Source of the DNA: Anaerolineales bacterium
GTDB lineage: Bacteria; Chloroflexota; Anaerolineae; 4572-78; J111
Assembly: GCA_012032575.1 (NCBI GenBank)
Contig: JAAUSP010000542.1
Span: forward strand, 1 to 5,364
Length of the DNA stretch: 5,364 bases
Reading direction: 5' to 3'
In this document: piece by piece, positions 1-4,870 of the stretch
Numbering within the stretch: the first letter of the stretch is position 1
Layout: each line of letters opens with the position of its first letter
The notes under the pieces: model-generated
The model's input: the letters and a program-made list of their open reading frames with translations, nothing else
What the model was told of the DNA's origin: nothing
Database searches by the model: none
Translations under genes and position numbers: made by a program

Positions 1-2
1 CC

Positions 3-263
3 GAGACGGTGCTGGCCCCCTTCAGCCAGGGCCAGATTCACCGCTTCGTGACCCGCTGGTACAGCCACATTGCCCACCTGCGCGGCCTGCATCCCGATGA
101 CGCCCAGGGCCGGGCTGAACTGCTCCGGCGGGCCATTTTTGGCAGCGACCGGCTGCAAGCCCTGGCCGAGCGGCCCCTGCTGCTGACCCTGATGGCTAGC
201 CTGCACGCCTGGCGGGGCGCAGCCTGCCGGAAAAGCGCGAGGAACTGTACGCCGATACGGTAG
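3..263 (+). CDS. NACHT/STAND NTPase, 5' fragment (C-terminal part of the NACHT module), frameshifted
   Basis: This is the upstream piece of a NACHT-FGE gene that enters from the left edge already open, so its true start and P-loop are outside the window. Residues such as [21 protein letters not shown] and [19 protein letters not shown] match the helical end of NACHT domains in STAND-type NTPases, which are signal-responsive ATPases used in bacterial defence and signalling. The meaningful frame ends near 214-220. After that the reading becomes Ala/Cys/Arg-rich nonsense and stops at 261-263. The expected continuation ([22 protein letters not shown]) is found one frame over, immediately downstream. 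One extra G near 214-220 would give [13 protein letters not shown] and join the two. I therefore read this as one gene with the next entry, split by a missing base. The family call is from pattern recognition, not a search. Confidence 0.8.
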   Translation, partial: ETVLAPFSQGQIHRFVTRWYSHIAHLRGLHPDDAQGRAELLRRAIFGSDRLQALAERPLLLTLMASLHAWRGAACRKSARNCTPIR

Positions 264-1690
264 ACCTGCTGTTAGACTGGTGGGAAAGCCCCAAAACGGT
301 GCGCAACGCCCAGGGGCAGGTGGTGGTCTTGCAGCCCAGCCTGGCCGAGTGGCTGAAGATAGATAAGGACAAGATGCGGGCGCTGTTGAATGAACTGGCT
401 TTTCAGGCCCATATCAGCCAGCCGGAACTGGTGGGCACCGCCGACGTGGACGAGGGCAAGCTGGTCAGCGGCTTGATGCGCCTGAGCCAGAACCCCGACG
501 TTAATCCGGCCTGGTTGGTGGAGTATCTGAGCCAGCGGGCCGGGCTGTTATTACCACGCGGCATTGGCGTCTACACCTTTCCGCACCGGACCTTTCAGGA
601 ATACCTGGCCGCCTGCTACCTGACCGATCACGACTACCCGGATCGGGTGGCAGAATTGGCCCGGAACGAACCCAACCGCTGGCGCGAAGTGGCTTTGCTG
701 GCCGGAGCCAAAGCCGCGCGAGGCACCGCCGCAGCCATCTGGTTATTAGTCGAGGCGCTCTGCTACCGTGAGCCTGACGGGCCGCAAAACGTCTCAGCCG
801 ATACCTGGGGGGCGCTGCTGGCGGGGCAGGCTTTGGTCGAGACGGCCAGCCTGGAGCAGGTGAGCGAACGCAATCAGCCCAAGTTACAGCGGGTCCAACG
901 CTGGTTGGTTGGTCTGCTTGAACAAGGTGAATTACCAGTGGTGGATCGAGCCGTGTCCGGGCGTACCCTGGGTAGGCTGGGGGACCTGCGTGAAGGGGTT
1001 AGCAAACTGCCCCCTTTGCTCACGCCTTTAATCGAAGGGAAGTTTTTATACGGTGAAAAGAAAACAGAGCGCGAAACGAGGCCGTTTCAGGCCGGTGTCT
1101 ATCTGATCACGAACGCCCAATTTGCTCCCTTTATAGCTGCGCCAGGCTACGAACAGGCCAGGTGGTGGAGTGAAGCCGGTTGGCGTGAGTGTTCACGGCA
1201 AAAGTGGACTCAACCGAGGTTATGGGATGACTCCCGCTGGAACAATCCTAATCACCCGGTAGTTGGGGTAAGCTGGTATGAGGCCGAGGCTTTTTGCCAC
1301 TGGCTAAGTGAAACTTATGGGCAGACGTATCGTTTGCCCACCGAGGTGGAATGGGAGAGGTTGGCGCGAGGTCAGGATGGACGAACATATCCCTGGGGTA
1401 ATAAATGGCAGGAAGGGCTGGCTAATACTTCCGAGAGCGACATCGGGCGGACCAGCACGGTGGGTCTCTTTCCGGGTGGAGTGAGTCCAACAGGCGCTTA
1501 CGATTGTGCCGGTAACGTTTGGGAATGGTGCGCCGATTGGGCCGATGAAAAGAAAACAGCCCGGGTGCTGCGGGGCGGCTCGTTCGACGATAATGAGTAC
1601 TACGCCCGCTGCGCCTCCCGCAGCTGGAACGTTCCCGATAACTGGGACTTCGATATCGGTTTTCGGGTTGTGTTGTCCCCCATTTTGTAG
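218..1690 (+). CDS. NACHT-associated protein with C-terminal FGE-sulfatase (C-type lectin fold) domain; DGR target protein
   Basis: This is the main part of the gene that starts in the preceding entry; repaired, about 562 residues are visible. An in-frame GTG at 299 is the first conventional start, but the frame is meaningful from about 218, so 299 is probably not the real start. In order it shows: the end of the NACHT helical region ([21 protein letters not shown]); a helical segment with [19 protein letters not shown] (about 570-628), a typical post-NACHT motif; helical linker to about 1060; then an FGE-sulfatase domain from about 1080 to the end. FGE landmarks are [65 protein letters not shown] and GFRVV. 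The two-cysteine catalytic arrangement of true formylglycine-generating enzymes is not evident, so ligand binding is more likely than sulfatase maturation. The last 126 bp before the stop are the DGR variable repeat, so the surface at the C-terminus is diversified. Confidence 0.88.
   Translation, partial: RSLPEKREELYADTVDLLLDWWESPKTVRNAQGQVVVLQPSLAEWLKIDKDKMRALLNELAFQAHISQPELVGTADVDEGKLVSGLMRLSQNPDVNPAWLVEYLSQRAGLLLPRGIGVYTFPHRTFQEYLAACYLTDHDYPDRVAELARNEPNRWREVALLAGAKAARGTAAAIWLLVEALCYREPDGPQNVSADTWGALLAGQALVETASLEQVSERNQPKLQRVQRWLVGLLEQGELPVVDRAVSGRTLGRLGDLREGVSKLPPLLTPLIEGKFLYGEKKTERETRPFQAGVYLITNAQFAPFIAAPGYEQARWWSEAGWRECSRQKWTQPRLWDDSRWNNPNHPVVGVSWYEAEAFCHWLSETYGQTYRLPTEVEWERLARGQDGRTYPWGNKWQEGLANTSESDIGRTSTVGLFPGGVSPTGAYDCAGNVWEWCADWADEKKTARVLRGGSFDDNEYYARCASRSWNVPDNWDFDIGFRVVLSPIL
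1561..1686 (+). repeat. DGR variable repeat (VR)
   Basis: This 126-bp block is the extreme 3' end of the NACHT-FGE gene, ending one codon before the TAG stop, and is the partner of the template repeat at 1909-2034 (constant offset 348). Fourteen positions differ: 1586, 1589, 1598, 1601, 1623, 1625, 1631, 1632, 1643, 1646, 1649, 1650, 1652 and 1680. At every one the template has A; the VR has G at six, T at seven and C at one. The other 112 positions match. Encoded changes relative to the template are N to D (four times), N to Y (twice), N to S, N to V, N to F, R to W (twice) and H to P. In DGRs an error-prone reverse transcriptase copies the template RNA with adenine mutagenesis and the cDNA replaces the VR. 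The location in a C-type-lectin-like fold is the canonical DGR target. Confidence 0.95.
1658..1680 (+). promoter_or_regulatory. Candidate initiation-of-mutagenic-homing (IMH) segment of the VR
   Basis: This adenine-free block at the 3' end of the VR (GGTTTTCGGG followed by TTGTGTTGTCCC) is identical to the TR at 2006-2027, with one A-to-C difference at the last base (TR 2028). In characterised DGRs the 3' end of the VR holds an IMH element where cDNA integration starts, and the matching TR end is IMH-like. The location and invariance fit. There is no experimental support and the exact borders are guesses. A weak stem (1709-1713 with 1719-1723) lies about 23 bp downstream and may or may not match the hairpin seen after some phage VRs. 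Confidence 0.4.
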
Positions 1691-1691
1691 T

Positions 1692-1769
1692 TGGATTTCT
1701 GGAATTCTGGATTTCTGGAATCCTGAATCCTGAATCCTGGAGTATGGAGTAGGAAGTAGGGAGTAGGGG
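1692..1769 (+). repeat. Degenerate heptamer/octamer tandem repeat tract after the VR gene
   Basis: Directly after the stop codon the sequence is a run of related short units: variants of TTCTGGA/ATTCTGGA, then TCCTGAA repeated, then GTATGGA, GTAGGAA, GTAGGGA and GTAGGGG. The period is mostly seven bases with occasional eight. It resembles the heptamer arrays inside the downstream membrane gene (3858-3966), suggesting one family of short tandem repeats scattered in this genome. No coding role is seen. Confidence 0.75.
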
Positions 1770-1800
1770 CAAAGAGCGGTGGCGGTAAGACCCCCTGAAT

Positions 1801-1814
1801 CCCGCGTTAGCGGG
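1801..1814 (+). other. Small GC hairpin between VR and TR
   Basis: CCCGC, loop GTTA, GCGGG forms a perfect 5-bp stem, followed after a few bases by an A/T-rich stretch (TTTAAAAATTTT at 1820-1830). It could be a weak terminator for the NACHT-FGE gene or part of the structured leader of the template RNA. The T run is interrupted, so a terminator function is uncertain. Confidence 0.4.
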
Positions 1815-1840
1815 TCGCTTTAAAAATTTTGGGAAGGGTC

Positions 1841-1859
1841 TTTCGCAAAATCAGCGAAA
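1841..1859 (+). other. Hairpin upstream of the TR
   Basis: TTTCGC (1841-1846), a seven-base loop and GCGAAA (1854-1859) form a perfect 6-bp stem. A second hairpin follows at 1878-1890. Together they suggest a folded leader just before the template repeat, as expected for DGR template RNAs, whose flanks are structured. Confidence 0.45.
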
Positions 1860-1874
1860 ATCGGCTAAAATAGG

Positions 1875-1893
1875 CCCGCAACTATGTTGCAGG
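1875..1893 (+). other. Hairpin immediately 5' of the TR
   Basis: GCAAC (1878-1882), loop TAT and GTTGC (1886-1890) pair perfectly. Two outer G-C pairs extend the stem across one mismatch. The TR begins 16 bases further on. Function is not known; it is a candidate recognition structure of the template RNA. Confidence 0.45.
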
Positions 1894-1908
1894 CGCAGGC
1901 CGAAGAGA

Positions 1909-2034
1909 CCGGGTGCTGCGGGGCGGCTCGTTCAACAATAATGAGAACAACGCCCGCTGCGCCTCCCGCAACAGGAACAATCCCGATAACAGGAACAACA
2001 ATATCGGTTTTCGGGTTGTGTTGTCCCACATTTT
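1909..2034 (+). repeat. DGR template repeat (TR)
   Basis: This non-coding 126-bp copy of the VR lies 222 bp downstream of it. Read in the VR's frame it contains 12 Asn codons (AAC/AAT) and two AGG codons, clustered at 1934-2002, flanked by adenine-free blocks (1909-1933 and 2006-2027). AAY codons cannot become stop codons by changes at A, a known design property of DGR templates. Of 31 adenines 14 are substituted in the VR; of 95 other bases none is. Similarity stops sharply at both ends: before 1909 the sequences differ, and after 2034 the VR has its stop codon while the TR continues into hairpin-rich DNA. The reading frame through the TR is a by-product of its origin and not a gene. Confidence 0.95.
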
Positions 2035-2127
2035 TCGTTTACGTGCCGGCAATACGGCGGGCTGGCCTCCTCTGCGGGGGAGGTGGGTGCGTCGTCGAGG
2101 CATATTACTAAAAATGGCGCGGCCTGT

Positions 2128-2147
2128 CTGTCTCCCGCGGGAGACAG
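2128..2147 (+). repeat. Perfect 20-bp palindrome
   Basis: CTGTCTCCCG is followed directly by its reverse complement CGGGAGACAG. As RNA it would form an 8-bp stem with a CGCG loop; as DNA it could be a dimeric protein site. It is the strongest dyad in the stretch between the TR and the terminator, so an RNA stem within the template transcript is the simpler reading. Confidence 0.7.
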
Positions 2148-2228
2148 TTCCCCCAGAGGAAGCTCCGTCGGGACGCCTGGCCAGTCCTGCGACCCCGTAG
2201 GGGAAGTGTCGAAGGATTGGGCGCATAT

Positions 2229-2291
2229 AAAAAAGCCACGCTCCCTCTGGTAGCTCACTTGTGGAGCGAACGTTGGGGCGTGGCGTTTTTT
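2229..2291 (+). terminator. Rho-independent-type terminator downstream of the TR (possibly bidirectional)
   Basis: A long hairpin: GCCACGC (2235-2241) pairs with GCGTGGC (2278-2284), preceded by six A (2229-2234) and followed by G and six T (2286-2291), so the A and T tracts extend the stem. The 36-base loop can fold further (CGCTCC 2239-2244 with GGAGCG 2263-2268 is an alternative inner stem). It ends transcription from the VR/TR side before the membrane gene and, because of the A tract, might also work on the - strand. The loop is longer than in typical terminators. Confidence 0.7.
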
Positions 2292-2361
2292 CTCGTACAC
2301 CGATATCTACTCGATGATGAAGCGAGCCGTCAAGATCAGTCCCGCACGTGGTAATTGTCCA

Positions 2362-2391
2362 TTAGCCCAATCGTCTGCTTGCTACTAAAAT
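2362..2391 (+). promoter_or_regulatory. Possible promoter of the GT-C membrane gene
   Basis: TAAAAT at 2386-2391 matches the -10 consensus at five of six positions and lies 10 bases before the ATG at 2402. A poor -35-like TTAGCC (2362-2367) is 18 bases upstream. No Shine-Dalgarno sequence is seen before the ATG, so the message might be leaderless or nearly so. A promoter is expected here because a terminator lies at 2229-2291, but the match itself is weak. The rest of 2292-2401 shows nothing else recognisable. Confidence 0.3.
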
Positions 2392-2401
2392 ACGCCCTAT
2401 T

Positions 2402-3445
2402 ATGGGCAAACAACCCCGGCCAAAACACGCACCGGCTAAACAGGTGTCTACAACTCCGGCTTCCGCTTCTGCTGAGGTTTCAACCAGCGACTTCAGGGGG
2501 CCTGGGAGCTGGTGGATTATCCTGGCCGTTTTCTTAACTCTGGCCACGCTTTACAGCCTGATTGTGCCCATCACCCAGGGCGAAGACGAGCTGGCCCATT
2601 ATCGCTACCTCAGTTTTATTGCTCAAACCGGACGCCTACCCCAGGATTACGCCGAACGCCAGCAGGCCTGGTACCGGGCCGATTGGCCGCCGCTGTATCA
2701 CCTGCTGGTCGGCTGGCTGATCAGCCCGCTCGACACCACGCAACCTCATCTCAAGGATGTGGGCGACTCCCCCCGGCGGCGGCTGGTGGGCGAAATCTTC
2801 TATCCCCGCCTGCTTATCTACACCGAAGACGCCCTCTGGCCCTGGCAAGACGGCATCCTGGCCTGGCATTTGGGCCGTTTTGTCTCCATTATTTTTTCGG
2901 CGGGGGCGTTGGGGTTCACTTATCTGACAGTCCTTGAAATGAACAGGGGAGTAGGGGAGCAGGGGGGCAGGGGAGATTTTTCTTCACCCCTGCCCCTCCG
3001 CTCACCTGCTCCCCTGCTGGCATTAGCCGCTACCGCTCTCCTCGCCTTCACCCCCCGCTACCTCTTCACCTCGGCTATGCTGGGCGATGACAGCCTGTTT
3101 GTACTGCTTTCGGCTGTGTTTATTTGGTTATTATTGCGGGTAGTGCGCGGCGAAGATCGCTGGTGGGTTTATGCGCTGATGGGGTTGGCCCTGGGCCTTT
3201 CGATTGTGACCAAGTACAGCACCGGTCTGCTGCCGCTGGTCATTATCCCGTTGGCGCTGCGGCAGGTCAGACAGGCGCGCTGGTCGTGGCGGCACGCCCT
3301 GGGACGGGTCGGTTTGACCTGGCTATTCACTGCGCTTGGGGCAAGCTGGTGGTTTGGCTGGATTGGTTATTATTTTAATACCATCAAAGACGACGGCCTG
3401 ATTTTGGCCTGCTCAAACCGCTGTTGGCCTCCGGCCCCGATGTGA
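2402..3445 (+). CDS. GT-C-like membrane glycosyltransferase, N-terminal fragment
   Basis: This is the first part of a long gene that runs to the right edge of the window. The ATG at 2402 is chosen because the hydrophilic, basic N-terminus (residues 1-36) leads directly into a first membrane helix (about 37-56). After it comes QGEDELAHYRYLS (from residue 59), an acidic motif in the first outer loop typical of GT-C-fold lipid-linked sugar transferases and DUF2142/GT39-like proteins. Further hydrophobic segments follow (around LLVGWLI, FVSIIFSAGALGFTYL, LLALAATALLAF, SLFVLLSAVFIWLLL, ALMGLALGLSIV, LLPLVIIPLAL, LTWLFTALGASWWFGWIGYY). The useful frame ends near 3402-3406, where TTTT should probably be TTTTT. 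Beyond that the translation is nonsense ending in a TGA at 3443-3445. Residues about 181-205 are encoded by an inverted octamer array. The sugar donor and acceptor cannot be told. Confidence 0.8.
   Translation: MGKQPRPKHAPAKQVSTTPASASAEVSTSDFRGPGSWWIILAVFLTLATLYSLIVPITQGEDELAHYRYLSFIAQTGRLPQDYAERQQAWYRADWPPLYHLLVGWLISPLDTTQPHLKDVGDSPRRRLVGEIFYPRLLIYTEDALWPWQDGILAWHLGRFVSIIFSAGALGFTYLTVLEMNRGVGEQGGRGDFSSPLPLRSPAPLLALAATALLAFTPRYLFTSAMLGDDSLFVLLSAVFIWLLLRVVRGEDRWWVYALMGLALGLSIVTKYSTGLLPLVIIPLALRQVRQARWSWRHALGRVGLTWLFTALGASWWFGWIGYYFNTIKDDGLILACSNRCWPPAPM
2944..3016 (+). repeat. Inverted octamer array inside the glycosyltransferase gene
   Basis: Four G-rich 8-mers (CAGGGGAG, TAGGGGAG, CAGGGGGG, CAGGGGAG; 2944-2975) are followed by a nine-base spacer (2976-2984) and four C-rich 8-mers (CACCCCTG, CCCCTCCG, CTCACCTG, CTCCCCTG; 2985-3016) that are largely complementary. 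The unit could fold as a hairpin. It encodes the low-complexity segment RGVGEQGGRGDFSSPLPLRS between two membrane helices, where an insertion would be tolerated. It looks like a short inverted repeat element inserted in frame. Confidence 0.75.
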
Positions 3446-4179
3446 GCATGCGCCGCATCTTTGCCGTCTTTGGCGGCGGGGAATTTACGGGGCAGGAACG
3501 GCCCGGTGCTATCGAAGCCGGTACGTTTGGCGGCTGGCTATCTTACCTTTTTCAGACCTTCTGGGGTGTGCCGGTGTTGGAGCACGACCCGTTGTTTCCC
3601 TGGGCTTACCTGCTGATGGGGCTGTTGTGCGTTGCAGCCATGTTCGGTTTGTGGCGGCTGTGGCAAACGGCGACGCCTGAACTGCGCCTATCCCTCGGCC
3701 TGTTGATTCTGATTCTGGCCCTGTTATTGCCTTTCCCCATCCTGCGCTTTTTTCTCACCCGCAATATCCTGGAGACCGGCCAGGGCCGCCACATTCTGTT
3801 CCCCGCTGCCCAGGCCATCCCGATGCTGTTGGTGTTCGGCTGGGCCGCGCTGTCTCGGAAGATAGAAGATAGAGGATGGAAGATTGAGGATAGTCAACAG
3901 GATAAAAGTGACACCTTCACTATCCACCATCCACTATCCACCATCCACTATCCACCATCCACTATCCTCATTTCCCTGCCCGCCCTGCTTTTGCTGCTCT
4001 GGTCGCTCTGGCAGCTTGGGTATATGACTGTGACCTATCCGGCCCCCCTGCCGGTGCGAACCACCACCTTTGACTCCGCCTCGATGCCGCAGCCACTCAA
4101 ACACGATTTTGGCGAGGCGATTCGTTTATTGGGGCTACGATTTTTGTGCCCGATGGCGAACAATCTATCATCAATCTGA
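3406..4179 (+). CDS. GT-C-like membrane glycosyltransferase, second fragment (remaining membrane helices)
   Basis: This continues the preceding fragment one frame over: with one extra T the join reads DDGLIFGLLKPLLASGPD. A TTG at 3424 is a formal start only. It holds about four membrane helices (FPWAYLLMGLLCVAAMFGLW, LSLGLLILILALLLPFPILR, ILFPAAQAIPMLLVFGWAAL, ILISLPALLLLLWSLWQLGY). The GQGRHILFPAAQA segment resembles the QGRYLFPA motif common in related membrane glycosyltransferases. Between the last two helices, residues about 145-181 are encoded by the inverted heptamer array at 3858-3966. After the last helix the chain passes to the outer face (MPQPLKHDFGEAIRLLG), where the first beta module begins. 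The frame is lost at 4131-4134 (GGGG, probably GGGGG), giving a spurious tail and stop at 4177-4179. Confidence 0.78.
   Translation, partial: GLLKPLLASGPDVSMRRIFAVFGGGEFTGQERPGAIEAGTFGGWLSYLFQTFWGVPVLEHDPLFPWAYLLMGLLCVAAMFGLWRLWQTATPELRLSLGLLILILALLLPFPILRFFLTRNILETGQGRHILFPAAQAIPMLLVFGWAALSRKIEDRGWKIEDSQQDKSDTFTIHHPLSTIHYPPSTILISLPALLLLLWSLWQLGYMTVTYPAPLPVRTTTFDSASMPQPLKHDFGEAIRLLGLRFLCPMANNLSSI
3858..3966 (+). repeat. Inverted heptamer array inside the glycosyltransferase gene
   Basis: The left arm has five purine-rich 7-mers (GAAGATA twice, GAGGATG, GAAGATT, GAGGATA; 3858-3892). A 25-base spacer follows. The right arm has seven pyrimidine-rich 7-mers alternating CACTATC and CACCATC (3918-3966), giving a 14-bp higher-order period. 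The arms are roughly complementary (GAGGATA against TATCCAC-type units), so a hairpin can form. The array sits in a loop between two membrane helices and keeps the reading frame, giving a low-complexity IHHPLSTIHYPPSTI-type peptide. It is probably an inserted short repeat element. Confidence 0.85.
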
Positions 4180-4640
4180 CCCTCTACTGGCAGGCGCTCA
4201 AAGTGGTAGATGAAAATTATCGGGTGCAGGTCCAGTTGGTAGACGAAGCCGGCCGGCCCCATTTTACCTGGCTCAGTCACCCCCTGAACGGGCGCTATCC
4301 CACCCGCGTCTGGGATAAAGGCGACATAATCCGCGATACCCTGCCCTTGCCCCTGGCCGGCGTGCCGGCCAATGTGTACGATTTGCAGCTCAACCTGCTG
4401 CGCGAAGCCGAAGATACGCCGCTGGCCGAACCCCCGTTCCAATTCATCCAGATACCCCTGGGCAGCCGCCCCTCTATCGCCAATGCGGCCCGGCTGGCCG
4501 GCGACATCGAGTACCGCCTGTGGGTGGATAACGCCCCGGCCCGCCAGCGCCAAACCCTGCCCCTCTCGTGGAGCTACGCCGACGCTCAATCCTCGTTGTC
4601 CGGTTTCCAATCGCCCACCCCCAACCCACCTGGACGCTGA
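4134..4640 (+). CDS. GT-C-like glycosyltransferase, third fragment (extracytoplasmic beta modules 1 and start of 2)
   Basis: This continues the gene after a probable missing G at 4131-4134; the repaired junction reads AIRLLGATIFVPDGEQ. GTG at 4146 is only a formal start. The first module has the pattern LLG, INLTLYWQALKVVDENY, VQVQLVDEAG, GRYPTRVWDKGD, then a Val/Tyr-Asp-Leu strand. This is the beta-sandwich-like repeat often found after the membrane part of such proteins in Chloroflexota. A second, more divergent module starts near 4485 (AARLAGDIEYRLWVDNAPAR, LPLSWSYADAQSSL). There are no membrane helices, so this part is predicted to lie outside the membrane. The frame is lost between 4604 and 4622, after which the chain ends in a false stop at 4638-4640. 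Sugar or substrate binding is a guess. Confidence 0.72.
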   Translation, partial: ATIFVPDGEQSIINLTLYWQALKVVDENYRVQVQLVDEAGRPHFTWLSHPLNGRYPTRVWDKGDIIRDTLPLPLAGVPANVYDLQLNLLREAEDTPLAEPPFQFIQIPLGSRPSIANAARLAGDIEYRLWVDNAPARQRQTLPLSWSYADAQSSLSGFQSPTPNPPGR

Positions 4641-4870
4641 TTGGGCCGGATTCGGTGCCCCGGCTGCCCGAAAGCACCAGCGACGCCACCGTGATCTTTA
4701 TCGTCGGGGCCGATTGGCCCAGCGGCCCTTACCGCCTGCGCCTGAGCACCAGCAAAGACAGTTACGAAACCGAACCTTTGCTTACCGTAGCCAATGAAGC
4801 CGCCAGTTTGAGTTGTCTCCTTTGCCGGCGGGCTACACTCCGGTGGAGGCCAATTTTGCCAACCAGGTAA
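4607..4870 (+). CDS. GT-C-like glycosyltransferase, fourth fragment (rest of beta module 2)
   Basis: This follows the third fragment one frame over. The missing base is either in TTT (4604-4606), giving SGFPIAHPQPTWTLIG, or in CCCCC (4618-4622), giving GFQSPTPQPTWTLIG; the sequence cannot decide. The meaningful part is PTWTLIGPDSVPRLPEST, then VIFIVGADWPSGPYRLRLST and LLTVANEAAS, the second half of a beta-rich module. An ATG at 4568 in this frame precedes the likely junction and is not a real start. Near 4807-4809 the frame breaks again: GTTTG should probably be GTTTTG, giving ASFELSPLPAGYTPVEANF. The tail up to the stop at 4868-4870 is nonsense. Confidence 0.68.
   Translation, partial: PIAHPQPTWTLIGPDSVPRLPESTSDATVIFIVGADWPSGPYRLRLSTSKDSYETEPLLTVANEAASLSCLLCRRATLRWRPILPTR

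Larger units (their letters stand above)
2035..2291 (+). ncRNA. Putative structured 3' part of the DGR template RNA
   Basis: From the end of the TR to the terminator there is no convincing protein gene but many possible stems: 2045-2048 with 2055-2058; 2066-2070 with 2079-2083; the perfect palindrome 2128-2147; 2193-2196 with 2200-2203 (loop GTA); and the terminator hairpin 2235-2284. DGR template RNAs in known systems extend past the TR into a region needed for reverse transcription, usually reaching the RT gene. Here that position is taken by this hairpin-dense, GC-rich stretch. I infer a transcript that covers the TR and ends at about 2291. The 5' end is not determined; it could be a separate promoter or read-through from the NACHT-FGE gene. 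Confidence 0.45.

Noticed and set aside
1080..1690. Functional formylglycine-generating enzyme acting on sulfatases
   Set aside because: No sulfatase neighbour, fusion to a NACHT module, a DGR-varied C-terminus, and no evident paired catalytic cysteines. The fold is most likely used for binding.
1884..2200. Open frames on the + strand reading through the TR (for example starting [12 protein letters not shown])
   Set aside because: The similarity to the FGE protein is confined to the 126-bp template. There is no upstream FGE domain and no ribosome binding site, and the downstream part is hairpin sequence. The frame is a consequence of TR homology to the coding VR.
2221..2291. tRNA-like fold
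   Set aside because: No T-loop GTTCGA-type box or CCA-proximal acceptor pairing is seen. A tract, GC stem and T tract fit a terminator better.
1422..2300. Minus-strand open frames of 114-122 codons overlapping the VR and TR
   Set aside because: They are antisense shadows of GC-rich DNA. Their mutual similarity only mirrors the VR/TR repeat, and they show no recognisable domain or RT motif.
3858..3966. CRISPR-like array
   Set aside because: The units are only 7 bp, contiguous with no spacers, arranged as inverted arms, and translated within a gene.
4035..4610. Minus-strand open frame of 191 codons
   Set aside because: It lies antisense to the beta-module region of the glycosyltransferase, where the + strand translation has clear family patterns. 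Its Gly/Gln/Arg-rich composition is typical of a reverse-strand shadow.
3402..4809. Programmed -1 frameshifting as the explanation for the split frames
   Set aside because: No X XXY YYZ slippery heptamer is seen at the junctions, and four successive programmed shifts in one gene plus one in its neighbour is implausible. Missing homopolymer bases explain all of them.
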